This document shows, piece by piece, positions 53,979 through 63,160 of a stretch of DNA of 64,000 bases. Positions within the stretch are counted from its first letter, which is position 1, and every line of letters begins with the position of its first letter. Location: positions 80,459 through 144,458 of the forward strand of contig ABYL01000002.1 in the NCBI GenBank assembly GCA_000173575.1. The letters run 5' to 3'. The stretch comes from Burkholderia sp. H160 (GTDB taxonomy: Bacteria; Pseudomonadota; Gammaproteobacteria; Burkholderiales; Burkholderiaceae). The position numbers and the translations under genes are program-made. The notes beneath the pieces were generated by a model. The model was not told the DNA's origin. It saw only the letters and a list, made by a program, of their open reading frames with translations, and ran no database searches.

Positions 53979-54974
53979 TCAATTGACCGTGGCGGGCGTA
54001 GTCTGGGTGCCGGGCGCGTCGAGCGGATTGTCGCGCGCGAGGTTGCGCGAGAAGCCGCGCAGCAGGTCGATGAAGCGCAGGGCCGGCTCGGCGAGCGGCT
54101 CTTCCTTGCGCGTCAGAATGCCGAAGCCCGCGAGGCTCTTGCCGATTTCGAGCGGCAGCGCGACGAGCAGCCCGCCGCGTACGTGATCACGCACGACCGA
54201 CTCCGGCAGCATCGCGACAGCATCGTAATTCTCGAGCAATTGCAGCGTCGCGAAGATCGACGCGCATTCGGTCAGATTGACTGGCGTGGCGAGTCCCGCG
54301 CGCGCAAGTTCTTCCTCGAACAGCACGCGCGCCGGACTCGTGACCGGCTGCGCAACCCACGGCCACGCGACGAGTTCGCGCAACGTGATGCGCGTGCGCC
54401 GCGCGAGCGGATGCACGGCGCGTACGACGAGCAGCAGCGTTTCGCGCGCGAGCGGCTCGAAGCTGAAGTCGTTGTGTTGCAAAGGATTGGTCAGGCGCCC
54501 CAGGGCGAGGTCGACCTCGCGGCGATGCAGCAATTGCACGACCTGGTCGCTCGTTTCGCCGAGGATGCGCACGTTGAGCAGCGGGCTTTCGGTCTTCAGT
54601 GCGGCGACCGACATCGCCAGCAGATCGGGCGCGGCGCCCATGATCGCGCCGACGGTCAGCTGTCCGTGACCGCCGCGGCGTTTGACGTCGAGGTCTTCGG
54701 CGAAGCGCGTGAGCTCGGCGAGCGCGCGGCGCGCGTAAGCGAGTGTGACGACGCCGAGCGGCGTTGGCGTCATGCCGCGCGCGTTGCGCTCGAACAGCAG
54801 GAAGCCGAACGCTTCCTCGATGTCGCCAAGCATGCGGCTCGCGCTCGGTTGCGCGACGTTGACGGCCTCGGCGGCCTGATGCAGGTTGCGGGTGTCGTCG
54901 AGCGCGACGAGCAGGGCGAGATGCTTGAACTTGAGACGGTTGACGAGTGCGACGGCGGCTGAATGTTGGCTCAT
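53979..54974 (-). CDS. LysR-family transcriptional regulator of the rhamnose locus
   Basis: The 331-residue LysR protein has an N-terminal winged helix (LKFKHLALLVALDDTRNLHQAA, VAQPSASRMLGDIEEAFG) and a periplasmic-binding-like effector domain. The N-terminal pattern matches the GbpR/galactose-binding regulator group. It lies inside the rhamnose cluster and is divergent from the mutarotase-transport genes; a shared 120-base spacer holds the promoters. The start at 54974 matches the family N-terminus; a longer in-frame opening runs into that spacer. Confidence 0.92.
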   Translation of the reverse strand: MSQHSAAVALVNRLKFKHLALLVALDDTRNLHQAAEAVNVAQPSASRMLGDIEEAFGFLLFERNARGMTPTPLGVVTLAYARRALAELTRFAEDLDVKRRGGHGQLTVGAIMGAAPDLLAMSVAALKTESPLLNVRILGETSDQVVQLLHRREVDLALGRLTNPLQHNDFSFEPLARETLLLVVRAVHPLARRTRITLRELVAWPWVAQPVTSPARVLFEEELARAGLATPVNLTECASIFATLQLLENYDAVAMLPESVVRDHVRGGLLVALPLEIGKSLAGFGILTRKEEPLAEPALRFIDLLRGFSRNLARDNPLDAPGTQTTPATVN

Positions 54975-55094
54975 GGTGCCAGTGTGGGTGCCCGTGCGAT
55001 TCGGTTTGTGGATCGCCCAATCCCAACAACGGATTGAGAGGCTATCGATGCAGGAATTATAGTCGTTCGAAGTGGCGACAGGAGACAGGCCGCA

Positions 55095-55412
55095 ATGGAG
55101 ACAATCGCTTTCCGGATGGTGCTCAACCCCGGCATGCGCGAAGAGTACGAACGGCGTCACGCCGAGATCTGGCCGGAGCTAGTTGACGCGTTGCACAACG
55201 CCGGCGTGCGCGACTACCGGATTTTCTTCGACCCCGGCACGGATCATCTTTTCGCAGTGCTTTCGCGCACGAGCGATCACACGATGGACCAGTTGCCGCA
55301 ACTCGATGTGATGCGCAAATGGTGGGATTACATGGCCGACATCATGCAGACCGCGCCGGATCATACGCCGCTTTCGCAAACGCTCGAACCGGTCTTTCAT
55401 TTCACTCGTTGA
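55095..55412 (+). CDS. rhaM: L-rhamnose mutarotase
   Basis: The 105-residue protein of the RhaM family begins [13 protein letters not shown] and has Tyr18 and His22 in [11 protein letters not shown], the positions used by the E. coli enzyme Yii[17 protein letters not shown] and [10 protein letters not shown] follow. It interconverts alpha and beta L-rhamnose and so feeds the dehydrogenase. It is the first gene of the rightward block and is divergent from the LysR gene. ACAGGAGACAG precedes the ATG. Confidence 0.93.
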   Translation: METIAFRMVLNPGMREEYERRHAEIWPELVDALHNAGVRDYRIFFDPGTDHLFAVLSRTSDHTMDQLPQLDVMRKWWDYMADIMQTAPDHTPLSQTLEPVFHFTR

Positions 55413-55486
55413 GTCGCGCTGAACACAGCTGAACCCCGCAACGACGCACGAAGCTCGAAACGCTTTTCACCCGACGAAGGTGCCGC

Positions 55487-56380
55487 ATGCAGGTTGTCGA
55501 TTCGCATATCCATCTGTGGGATCTGAAGACGCATCGCTATCCGTGGCTGGAGAACCCGGGTGTGTCGTTCGTCGGCGATGCGCGCGATCTGAAGCACGAC
55601 TACCTGCTTGACGATCTGCTTGGTGAAGCGGGCGACATCGACGTACTGAAGATCGTGCACGTCGAGGCGAATCACGATCCGGCCGATCCTGTCGAAGAAA
55701 CGCGCTGGCTGCAGTCGACCGCGGATCGCGCCGCGTCGTGCGGCATGCCGAATGCGATCGTCGCAGCGGTCGATCTTTCCGCACAGAACGCGCCCGCGCT
55801 CCTCGAAGCGCATGCTTCGTTCGCGAATACGCGCGGTATCCGGCAGATTCTCAACGTGCACGACAACAAGCTGTTCGATTACGTCGGCCGTCATTACATG
55901 CGCGAGCCGCAGTGGCGTGAGCATTTCGCATTGCTGCGCCGTTACGGCTTGTCGTTCGATCTGCAGCTATATCCGTCGCAGATGGAAGAGGCGGCCGCGC
56001 TGGCACGCGCGCATGCGGATACGCTTCTGGTCGTCAATCACGCGGGCATGTTCGTCGATCGCAATAGCGTGGCCGGTTATCGCGCGTGGCGTGAAGGCAT
56101 GCGCATGCTGGCGGCGTGTCCGAACATCGCGGTGAAGATCAGTGGACTTGCCATGTTCGATCATCGCTGGACTGTCGAAAGCCTGCGGCCCTACGTGCTC
56201 GAAACGATCGATACGTTTGGTGTCGAACGCGCGATGTTCGCGTCGAACTTCCCGGTCGACCGGCTGTTCGGGTCGTACACGGATTTGTGGCGTGCGTATG
56301 CGTCGATTGTTGGCGATGCGAGCGAGGCTGAGAAAGACGCGCTATTTCGGCGCAACGCGGAACGCTACTACCGTATTTGA
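55487..56380 (+). CDS. Amidohydrolase, probable L-rhamnono-lactonase
   Basis: The 297-residue TIM-barrel amidohydrolase of the 2-pyrone-4,6-dicarboxylate lactonase/L-fuconolactonase group has the metal motif VDSHIHLWD. The segments HVEANHDPADPVEE, VNHAGMF and FASNFPVDRLFG complete the active-site pattern. In the cluster it should open L-rhamnono-lactone to L-rhamnonate. L-fuconolactonase is an alternative by sequence. It lies between the mutarotase and the importer genes. Confidence 0.88.
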   Translation: MQVVDSHIHLWDLKTHRYPWLENPGVSFVGDARDLKHDYLLDDLLGEAGDIDVLKIVHVEANHDPADPVEETRWLQSTADRAASCGMPNAIVAAVDLSAQNAPALLEAHASFANTRGIRQILNVHDNKLFDYVGRHYMREPQWREHFALLRRYGLSFDLQLYPSQMEEAAALARAHADTLLVVNHAGMFVDRNSVAGYRAWREGMRMLAACPNIAVKISGLAMFDHRWTVESLRPYVLETIDTFGVERAMFASNFPVDRLFGSYTDLWRAYASIVGDASEAEKDALFRRNAERYYRI

Positions 56381-56429
56381 CACGTCGCGCGTCTAGCATC
56401 AGGCAGCCGCAAAAACAGGAGACAACGCA

Positions 56430-57959
56430 GTGCAGCCATCCCCATCCGCGGTGCCGCGACTCGAATTGCGGCACGCGAGCAAATCCTTCGGCCGGGTGCG
56501 CGCGCTGTCCGACGGCGACCTCGTGCTGTGGCCCGGCGAGGTGCATGCGCTGCTCGGCGAGAACGGCGCGGGCAAATCGACGCTCGTGAAAATCCTCGCG
56601 GGCGTGTATCAGCCCGATGCCGGCGAACTGCTGGTGAACGGTGAGCCGCGCCGCTTCGCGACGCCCGCCGAAGCGCGCGACGCCGGACTCGCGGTCATCT
56701 ATCAGGAGCCGACGCTGTTCTTCGATCTCTCGATTGCGGAGAACATCTTCATGGGCCGGCAGCCGGTTGATCGCTTGGGCCGCATCCAGTACGACGCGAT
56801 GCATCGCGAGGTGGACGGGCTGCTTGCGTCGCTCGGCGTCGAGCTGCGCGCGGATCAACTGGTGCGCGGTCTGTCGATCGCGGATCAGCAGGTGATCGAA
56901 ATCGCGAAGGCGCTGTCGCTGAACGCGAGCGTGCTGATCATGGATGAACCGACCGCCGCGTTGTCGCTGCCCGAAGTCGAGCGGCTCTTTGCGATTGTGC
57001 GCAAGCTGCGCGAACGCGACGTCGCAATCCTGTTCATCACGCACCGGCTCGACGAAGTGTTCGGGCTGACGCAGCGCGTGACGATCATGCGCGACGGCGC
57101 GAAAGTCTTCGATGCACTGACCGCCGATCTGAGTACCGACGCGATCGTCGCAAAGATGGTCGGCCGCGATCTGGAAACGTTCTATCCGAAGGCTGATTGC
57201 ACGCCGGGCGACGTGCGTCTGTCGGTGCGCGGCTTGACGCGCATCGGCGTGTTCAAAGACGTCTCGTTCGACGTGCGCGCTGGGGAGATCGTCGCCCTCG
57301 CGGGCCTTGTCGGCGCGGGACGCAGCGAGGTCGCGCGCGCGATCTTCGGCATCGATCCGCTCGACTCGGGCGAAGTGTGGCTCGCCGGCAAGCGTCTCGA
57401 CACCGGCAAGCCCGCGGCCGCGGTGCGAGCCGGGCTCGCGCTCGTGCCGGAAGATCGTCGGCAGCAAGGGCTCGCGCTGGAACTGAGCATCGCGCGCAAT
57501 GCGTCGATGACGGTGCTCGGCCGGCTCGTGCGGCATGGACTCATTTCGACGCGCAGCGAAACGCAGCTCGCGAACAAGTGGGGCACGCGTCTGCGCCTGA
57601 AGGCGGGCGATCCGAACGCGCCGGTCGGCACACTGTCGGGCGGCAACCAGCAGAAGGTCGTGCTTGGCAAATGGCTCGCGACGGGCCCGAAAGTGCTGAT
57701 CATCGACGAACCGACGCGCGGCATCGACGTTGGCGCGAAAGCCGAGGTGTATAGCGCGCTGGCCGAACTCGTACGTGACGGCATGGCCGTGCTGATAATT
57801 TCGAGCGAGCTGCCCGAGGTGCTCGGCATGGCCGATCGCGTGCTCGTGATGCACGAAGGCCGCATCAGCGCGGAGATCGCGCGCGCCGACGCGAACGAGG
57901 AGCGCATCATGGGCGCCGCGCTCGGTCAGGGCCTTTCACCATTGGGACGTGCAGCATGA
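56430..57959 (+). CDS. rhaT: L-rhamnose ABC transporter ATP-binding protein
   Basis: The 509-residue tandem ABC ATPase has a first half with Walker [24 protein letters not shown] and [11 protein letters not shown]. The second half has [24 protein letters not shown] and [13 protein letters not shown]. The gene starts with GTG and lies in the rhamnose cluster. The symbol follows the rhizobial RhaSTPQ importer (not the E. coli RhaT symporter). It overlaps the next permease gene by four bases. Confidence 0.9.
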   Translation: MQPSPSAVPRLELRHASKSFGRVRALSDGDLVLWPGEVHALLGENGAGKSTLVKILAGVYQPDAGELLVNGEPRRFATPAEARDAGLAVIYQEPTLFFDLSIAENIFMGRQPVDRLGRIQYDAMHREVDGLLASLGVELRADQLVRGLSIADQQVIEIAKALSLNASVLIMDEPTAALSLPEVERLFAIVRKLRERDVAILFITHRLDEVFGLTQRVTIMRDGAKVFDALTADLSTDAIVAKMVGRDLETFYPKADCTPGDVRLSVRGLTRIGVFKDVSFDVRAGEIVALAGLVGAGRSEVARAIFGIDPLDSGEVWLAGKRLDTGKPAAAVRAGLALVPEDRRQQGLALELSIARNASMTVLGRLVRHGLISTRSETQLANKWGTRLRLKAGDPNAPVGTLSGGNQQKVVLGKWLATGPKVLIIDEPTRGIDVGAKAEVYSALAELVRDGMAVLIISSELPEVLGMADRVLVMHEGRISAEIARADANEERIMGAALGQGLSPLGRAA

Positions 57960-59011
57960 TGCGCCATTCGACCCATCCCGCGCCGGTGCAGCAGTCGTTG
58001 CCAAAGCGTTCCGCCGCTTCGTCGGGCGGTCTCGTCGCGAGCATCGCGAAGAGCCGCGAAACTACCTTGTTCGTCGTACTGATCCTGCTGATCGCGGGGA
58101 CCGGGATCGCCAGGCCGCAGTTCCTGAATCTGCAGAATCTGCGCGACGTGCTGCTGAACGTGTCGATCATCGGTCTGCTGACTGCTGGGATGACCGTCGT
58201 GATCCTGATGCGGCATATCGATCTGTCGGTCGGCTCGACGGTCGGGATCAGTGCGTACGCGGTGGGCAGCCTGTACGTTGCGTTCCCGCATATGCCGGTG
58301 CTCGTCGCGCTGGCCGCGGGGCTTGCGATCGGGCTCGTCGCGGGCGGCATCAATGCGCTGCTGGTCGCGGTCGGGCGCGTGCCTTCGCTCGTGGCGACGC
58401 TGTCGACGCTGTACATCTTTCGCGGCGCCGATTACGCGTGGGTGCACGGCGGCCAGATCAACGCGACCAGTCTGCCCGATGCCTATTCGCGGCTCGCGAC
58501 CGGCACGCTGCTCGGCATCCCGACGCTCGCGCTGATCGCGATCGTCGTGCTTGCCGGTCTGTCCGTCTATCTGAAGCAGTTTCGCGGCGGTCGCGAGCAC
58601 TACGCGATCGGCTCGAATCCGGAGGCCGCGCGGCTTGCGGGCGTGAACGTCGAGCGTCGTGTGATGTCGGGCTTTCTGCTGTCCGGGGCGATCGCCGGCT
58701 TTGCGGGCGCGTTGTGGCTCGCGCGTTTCGGCACCGTCGATGCGAGCACCGCGAAGGGCATCGAATTGCAGGTCGTCGCGGCGGCGGTGGTCGGCAGCGT
58801 CGCGATCACGGGCGGCGTCGGCACGATTCTCGGCGCGACGCTCGGCGCGCTCGTGCTCGGCGTGATCAGCATCGCGCTCGTGGTGCTGCACGTGTCGCCG
58901 TTCTGGGAGCAGGCGATCCAGGGCGCGCTGATCGTCGCCGCGATCGCCGCCGATACCTTGCTGGCCCGCTCCGTCGCCAAACGCATGATGAGGAAACGCG
59001 ATCATGGCTAA
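57956..59011 (+). CDS. rhaP: L-rhamnose ABC transporter permease 1
   Basis: The 351-residue RbsC-type permease has about nine to ten membrane helices, [41 protein letters not shown] and [21 protein letters not shown]. It is paired with the permease encoded next; the two form the translocation path. The start overlaps the ATPase stop (ATGA) and the stop overlaps the next start by eight bases. The N-terminal 30 residues are hydrophilic and longer than usual. Confidence 0.9.
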   Translation: MMRHSTHPAPVQQSLPKRSAASSGGLVASIAKSRETTLFVVLILLIAGTGIARPQFLNLQNLRDVLLNVSIIGLLTAGMTVVILMRHIDLSVGSTVGISAYAVGSLYVAFPHMPVLVALAAGLAIGLVAGGINALLVAVGRVPSLVATLSTLYIFRGADYAWVHGGQINATSLPDAYSRLATGTLLGIPTLALIAIVVLAGLSVYLKQFRGGREHYAIGSNPEAARLAGVNVERRVMSGFLLSGAIAGFAGALWLARFGTVDASTAKGIELQVVAAAVVGSVAITGGVGTILGATLGALVLGVISIALVVLHVSPFWEQAIQGALIVAAIAADTLLARSVAKRMMRKRDHG

Positions 59012-60035
59012 ACCCGATTCCGCGCTGCTCACGCGCAAACGCGAAACGCCGCTGCAATGGGAAGTGTTGCTGGTGATCGTGCTGATCGTGTCGCTGGTGT
59101 TGGGGCGCTGGTTGTCGCCGGTGTTTCTGACCGGTGCGAACCTGAGCAACGTGCTCGCCGATCTGACCGAAATCGCTTTGATGGCGTTGCCGATGACGCT
59201 GATCATCGTCGCCGCCGAAATCGATCTGTCGGTCGCCTCGGTACTGGGCGCATCGAGCGCGTTGATGGGCGTGCTGTGGCACATGGGCTTGCCGATGCCG
59301 GTCGTGATCGTGCTGGTGCTGATCGCAGGCGCGTTGGCCGGGCTGTTGAACGGCCTCGTGATCGTCAAGCTCAACCTGCCGTCGCTCGCGGTCACGATCG
59401 GTACGCTCGCGCTGTTTCGCGGTCTCGCGTATGTGCTGCTCGGCGATCAGGCAGTCGCGGATTTTCCGGCCGCGTATACGGCGTTCGGTATGAACACGCT
59501 TGGGCTCACGTTCATTCCGTTGCCGTTCGTGATCGTGATCGTCGCCGCGGTGCTGTTCACCGTGCTGCTGCAAGCCACCGCGTTCGGCCGCAGTCTCTAT
59601 GCGATCGGCGCGAATCCGACCGCCGCCGCGTTTTCCGGCATCGAGGTCGCGAAGATCCGCTTGCGGCTATTCGTGATGTCGGGGCTCGTCAGCGCGCTCG
59701 CGGGCATCGTTTATACGCTGCGCTTCACGAGCGCGCGCGGCGATAACGGCGAGGGCTTCGAGTTGTCGGTGATCGCGGCGGTGCTGTTCGGCGGTGTCAG
59801 CATTTTCGGCGGACGCGGCTCGATGGTCGGCGTGTTGTTGTCGCTCTTGATCATCGGCGTGCTGAAGAACGCGTTGACGCTCGATGACGTATCGAGCGAA
59901 ACGCTGACCATCGTGACCGGCGTGCTGCTGCTCGCGTCGGTGCTGCTTCCGAACCTCGTCGCGCGCTGGCGGGCGGCGCGCGACCGGCGTTTCATCGCGA
60001 AGTCCGTAGCCGCGTCGTCTTCATCCGCAACCTAG
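59004..60035 (+). CDS. rhaQ: L-rhamnose ABC transporter permease 2
   Basis: The 343-residue second permease of the pair has TLIIVAAEIDLSVASVLG, GLLNGLVIVKLNLPSLAVTIG, GRSLYAIGANPTAAAFSGIEV and RGSMVGVLLSLLIIGVL. It shares the family fold with permease 1 but has a longer polar C-terminus. Translational coupling to both neighbours supports a single importer operon. Inner membrane. Confidence 0.9.
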   Translation: MAKPDSALLTRKRETPLQWEVLLVIVLIVSLVLGRWLSPVFLTGANLSNVLADLTEIALMALPMTLIIVAAEIDLSVASVLGASSALMGVLWHMGLPMPVVIVLVLIAGALAGLLNGLVIVKLNLPSLAVTIGTLALFRGLAYVLLGDQAVADFPAAYTAFGMNTLGLTFIPLPFVIVIVAAVLFTVLLQATAFGRSLYAIGANPTAAAFSGIEVAKIRLRLFVMSGLVSALAGIVYTLRFTSARGDNGEGFELSVIAAVLFGGVSIFGGRGSMVGVLLSLLIIGVLKNALTLDDVSSETLTIVTGVLLLASVLLPNLVARWRAARDRRFIAKSVAASSSSAT

Positions 60036-60114
60036 TCGTCACCGTTTGTTCGAAGCTTCCAAGGACCGATAACCCGGACCCCTCTCTGTCCAACAACAAC
60101 GCAGGAGACACTTC

Positions 60115-61125
60115 ATGTTCAAACCTCTACGTCACACCGGCATGGCCGCGCTTTGCGCCGCGTTGCTCGCGATCAGCTGCGGCGGCGCGTTCGCCGCAGA
60201 CCTGAAAAGCGGGCTGAAGATCGCGTTCGTGCCGAAGCAGATCAACAACCCCTACGAAGTGATCGCCGACGACGGCGGTCTCGCCGCGATCAAGGAATTC
60301 GGCGGCGTGGGTAAGGCAGTGGGGCCGTCGGATGCGGGCGCGTCCTCGCAGGTGTCGTACATCAACACGCTGATCACGCAGCACCAGGACGCGATCGTGA
60401 TTGCCGCGAACGACGCGAACGCGGTCGTGCCGTATCTGAAGAAAGCGATGGGCCAGGGCATCAAGGTCGTCACGTTCGACTCCGATACCGCGCCCGAAGG
60501 CCGGCAGCTATTCGTCAATCAGGCGAACGCGGAGGGCATCGGCCGCGGCCAGGTGCAACTGGTTTCGAAGCTGATGGGCGGCGAGGGCGAGTTCGCGATT
60601 CTGTCGGCGACGCCTAACGCGACCAACCAGAACACGTGGATCAAGTGGATGCAGGAGGAGCTGAAGAAACCGGAGTACTCGAAGATCAAGCTCGTCAAGA
60701 TTGCCTATGGCAACGATGACGATCAGAAGTCCTTCGTCGAAACACAGGGTTTGCTGCAGGCGTATCCGAACCTGAAGGCGATCGTCGCGCCGACGACGGT
60801 CGGCATCGCGGCGGCGGCGCGCTATATCTCGTCATCGTCGAGCAAGGGCAAGGTGGTGGTGACGGGTCTCGGCACGCCGAACCAGATGCGCGCGTTCGTG
60901 AAGAACGGCACTGTACAGGCGTTCCAGTTGTGGGATCCGAACGAGCTTGGCTATCTGGCCGCGTACGCGGCGGCGTCGCTGGCATCGGGCAAGATTTCGG
61001 GTAAGGAGGGTGAATCGTTCGACGCCGGCAAGCTCGGCAAGCGCACGATCGGTGCGCAAGGCGAAATCATTCTCGGACCACCGACCACGTTCGATGCGAG
61101 CAATATCGACAAGTACAACTTCTAG
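60115..61125 (+). CDS. rhaS: L-rhamnose-binding periplasmic protein
   Basis: The 336-residue binding protein has a signal peptide (MAALCAALLAISCGGAFAA). The mature protein begins LKSGLKIAFVPKQINNPYE, the usual start of RhaS-type rhamnose binders, and has DAIVIAANDANAVVPYLK, VVTFDSDTAPEGRQLFVNQ and ATPNATNQNTWIKW. It delivers L-rhamnose to the RhaPQ-RhaT importer. It is the last gene of the operon. ACAGGAGACAC-like ribosome binding site before the ATG. A short hairpin (GCCGA/TCGGC) follows the stop. Confidence 0.9.
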   Translation: MFKPLRHTGMAALCAALLAISCGGAFAADLKSGLKIAFVPKQINNPYEVIADDGGLAAIKEFGGVGKAVGPSDAGASSQVSYINTLITQHQDAIVIAANDANAVVPYLKKAMGQGIKVVTFDSDTAPEGRQLFVNQANAEGIGRGQVQLVSKLMGGEGEFAILSATPNATNQNTWIKWMQEELKKPEYSKIKLVKIAYGNDDDQKSFVETQGLLQAYPNLKAIVAPTTVGIAAAARYISSSSSKGKVVVTGLGTPNQMRAFVKNGTVQAFQLWDPNELGYLAAYAAASLASGKISGKEGESFDAGKLGKRTIGAQGEIILGPPTTFDASNIDKYNF

Positions 61126-61156
61126 GCCGAGCTTCGGCAACGGCTGACTATCCAGA

Positions 61157-61182
61157 TGCGATCCGCTCAGCGCCGGATCGCA
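61157..61182. terminator. Candidate bidirectional terminator between rhaS and nasS
   Basis: TGCGATCCG at 61157-61165 pairs with CGGATCGCA at 61174-61182 around an 8-base loop. This gives a 9-bp perfect stem between convergent genes, overlapping the nasS stop codon. No T-run on the plus strand. Confidence 0.45.
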
Positions 61183-62318
61183 AAACGCCGCGCATACTCG
61201 GCCGATGTCGAGCCGCTTCCCCACACCTCGCCATCGATCAATTCCCGAGCCACGTTCTCGCCGGGCACCGCCACGTTCACTCGCGCGGCGGCTTCGCGAT
61301 ACAACTGCGTCTGATTGATGCGCGCGGCGATCGCTTCGTAGTCGTCCCGAGCATCGATCATCCCCCAGCGCTCGAACTGCGTGAGGAACCACACGCCTTC
61401 GAATGGATGCGGATAGTTGACCGCGCCGTCGTCGAAGAAACGCATCGGCAGGCGGTGTGCGTTCGCCGTGTCAACGCGATCGCCAAGCCGCGCCGCAATC
61501 AGCGTCTGATCGATACCGATGTAATCGGGCCGCGCGAGCCAGCGCGCGATCTCGTCGCGATGGCCGGCGCCGTCGAGCCAACGGCACGCTTCGAGCACGG
61601 TCTGCACGAGCGCATGCGCGGTGCGCGGATACGCGTCGACGAAATCGCGCCGGCAGGCGAGCACTTTCTCGGGATGCTCGGGCCACACCTCGCTCGTATA
61701 AGCGATCGTTCTACCGACGCCGTGCGCTTCGGCCATCGCATTCCACGGCTCGCCGACGCATAGGCCATCGAGACGGTCTTCGGCGAGCGCGGCGACCATC
61801 TGCGGCGGCGGGATCGCGACGCTGTCGATATCGCGCAACGGATCGACGCCTTGCGCCGCAAGCCAGTAGTACAGCCACATGGCGTGCGTGCCGGTCGGGA
61901 AGGTCTGCGCGAACACCGGCTTGCGGCCGAGCGTGGCGAGCGCGTTGCGCAATGTACCGTGGCTGGCGAGCGCATCGGCGAGACGATTCGACAGCGTGAT
62001 CGCCTGGCCGTTGCGGTTCAGCACCATCAGCACGGCCATGTCGGTGCGCGGGCCGCCGAGGCCGAGCTGCACGCCATACACGAGGCCGTAAAGCGTGTGC
62101 GCGGCGTCGAGATCGCCCGATAGCAGCTTGTCGCGCACGGCCGCCCACGACGGCTGGCGGCATAGCTCGAGCGTGAGTCCGTGCGCGTGGCCGAACTCTA
62201 GCAGCTTCGCAGCGATGAGCGGCGCCGCGTCGGACAACGCGACGAAGCCGAGCCGCAGATGGGTCTTTTCAGGCGGCTCCGCAAAGGCCGCCGCGGTGAC
62301 GGAAGTGGCTGGATTCAT
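61167..62318 (-). CDS. nasS: NasS-type nitrate sensor
   Basis: The 383-residue protein is of the NrtA/CmpA nitrate-binding family but without a signal peptide, so it is cytoplasmic, as NasS is. Patterns are LRLGFVALSDAAPLIAAKLLEFG, GDLDAAHTLYGLVYG, FAQTFPTGTHAMWLYYWLA and CVGEPWNAMAEA. NasS holds NasT inactive and releases it when nitrate or nitrite binds. It follows nasT after seven bases in the same operon. It is convergent with rhaS. Confidence 0.88.
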   Translation of the reverse strand: MNPATSVTAAAFAEPPEKTHLRLGFVALSDAAPLIAAKLLEFGHAHGLTLELCRQPSWAAVRDKLLSGDLDAAHTLYGLVYGVQLGLGGPRTDMAVLMVLNRNGQAITLSNRLADALASHGTLRNALATLGRKPVFAQTFPTGTHAMWLYYWLAAQGVDPLRDIDSVAIPPPQMVAALAEDRLDGLCVGEPWNAMAEAHGVGRTIAYTSEVWPEHPEKVLACRRDFVDAYPRTAHALVQTVLEACRWLDGAGHRDEIARWLARPDYIGIDQTLIAARLGDRVDTANAHRLPMRFFDDGAVNYPHPFEGVWFLTQFERWGMIDARDDYEAIAARINQTQLYREAAARVNVAVPGENVARELIDGEVWGSGSTSAEYARRFAIRR

Positions 62319-62325
62319 GAGCGCT

Positions 62326-62901
62326 TCATTTGAGCGAGCCGGCCGACGCGACGACCTCGCGTGCGACCTCGGCGAGTTTGATGCCCTGGTTCATCGCGCG
62401 TTTGCGCAGACTCGCGTAGGCGGCCGGTTCGGAGAGTTTCTGCTGATCCATCAGCAGGCGTTTCGCGCGATCGATCAGCTTGCGCTCAGCGAGTTCGTTC
62501 TCGGCCTGCGCGAGCCGCTCGCGCAATTGCGACTCCTGCGCGAAACGCGCGAGCGCGACTTCGAGGATCGGCGCGAGCCGTTCGGTCGCGAGGCCTTCGA
62601 CCAGATACGCGGTGACGCCCGCGTTGACCGCTTCGCGGATCAGTTGCTGGTTCGCGTCGTGGCTGAACATCAGCACCGGGCGCGGCGCGGTCGCGTGCAT
62701 CACGGCGAGCTGTTCGAGCGTATCGCGCGACGGCGACTCCGTATCGATGATGATGACGTCGGGCCGCTCGTCCTGCACGGCGCGATGCAGCGCCTGCGGC
62801 GTCGCGGTGCCGGCGAGCATTTCGCAGCCGAGGCAGGCGAGCGCATCGCGCAGATCGCCGATGGGTTTGTCGGTGTCGGTGACAAGGAGAACACGCAGCA
62901 T
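62326..62901 (-). CDS. nasT: NasT-type ANTAR antiterminator
   Basis: The 191-residue protein has a receiver-like domain (RVLLVTDTDKPIGDLRDAL, VIIIDTESPS) and a C-terminal ANTAR domain (LAERKLIDRAKRLLMDQQKLSEPAAYASLRKRAMNQG) that binds two-hairpin RNA leaders. NasT lets transcription pass the leader of nitrate assimilation genes when NasS is loaded with nitrate. The target operon is not in the window; it may lie beyond the right edge. First gene of nasTS. The 259 bases upstream hold its promoter and the end of the MFS gene. Confidence 0.9.
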   Translation of the reverse strand: MLRVLLVTDTDKPIGDLRDALACLGCEMLAGTATPQALHRAVQDERPDVIIIDTESPSRDTLEQLAVMHATAPRPVLMFSHDANQQLIREAVNAGVTAYLVEGLATERLAPILEVALARFAQESQLRERLAQAENELAERKLIDRAKRLLMDQQKLSEPAAYASLRKRAMNQGIKLAEVAREVVASAGSLK

Positions 62902-63160
62902 GGAGTCGGTGGCCGGGACAACTGTCTACCGATAGAGCAATAGACATGCCAGTCGTCGTGCTGCGGACTTGCCGAGGTGCGCGTGGGTTGGCGCGCGCGA
63001 ATGGGGCGAACCGCTTGGGAATTTCGCGGGCGATCTCTGCGAAGCGCGCGGGAACGATGCGACGCGACCACGCCAGCCGCGTTGCACCGGCGCGGGGCAT
63101 GCGGGACCGCGCAAGCCCGATGCACTGAAACGGCGCATCGCGAATGCAGCGGCCGAAGCG

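Noticed and set aside
56139-59395. Minus-strand frames of 571 and 489 residues over the rhamnose importer
   Set aside because: Mirror frames of the ATPase and permease genes, rich in Arg, Gln and His; no start signal.
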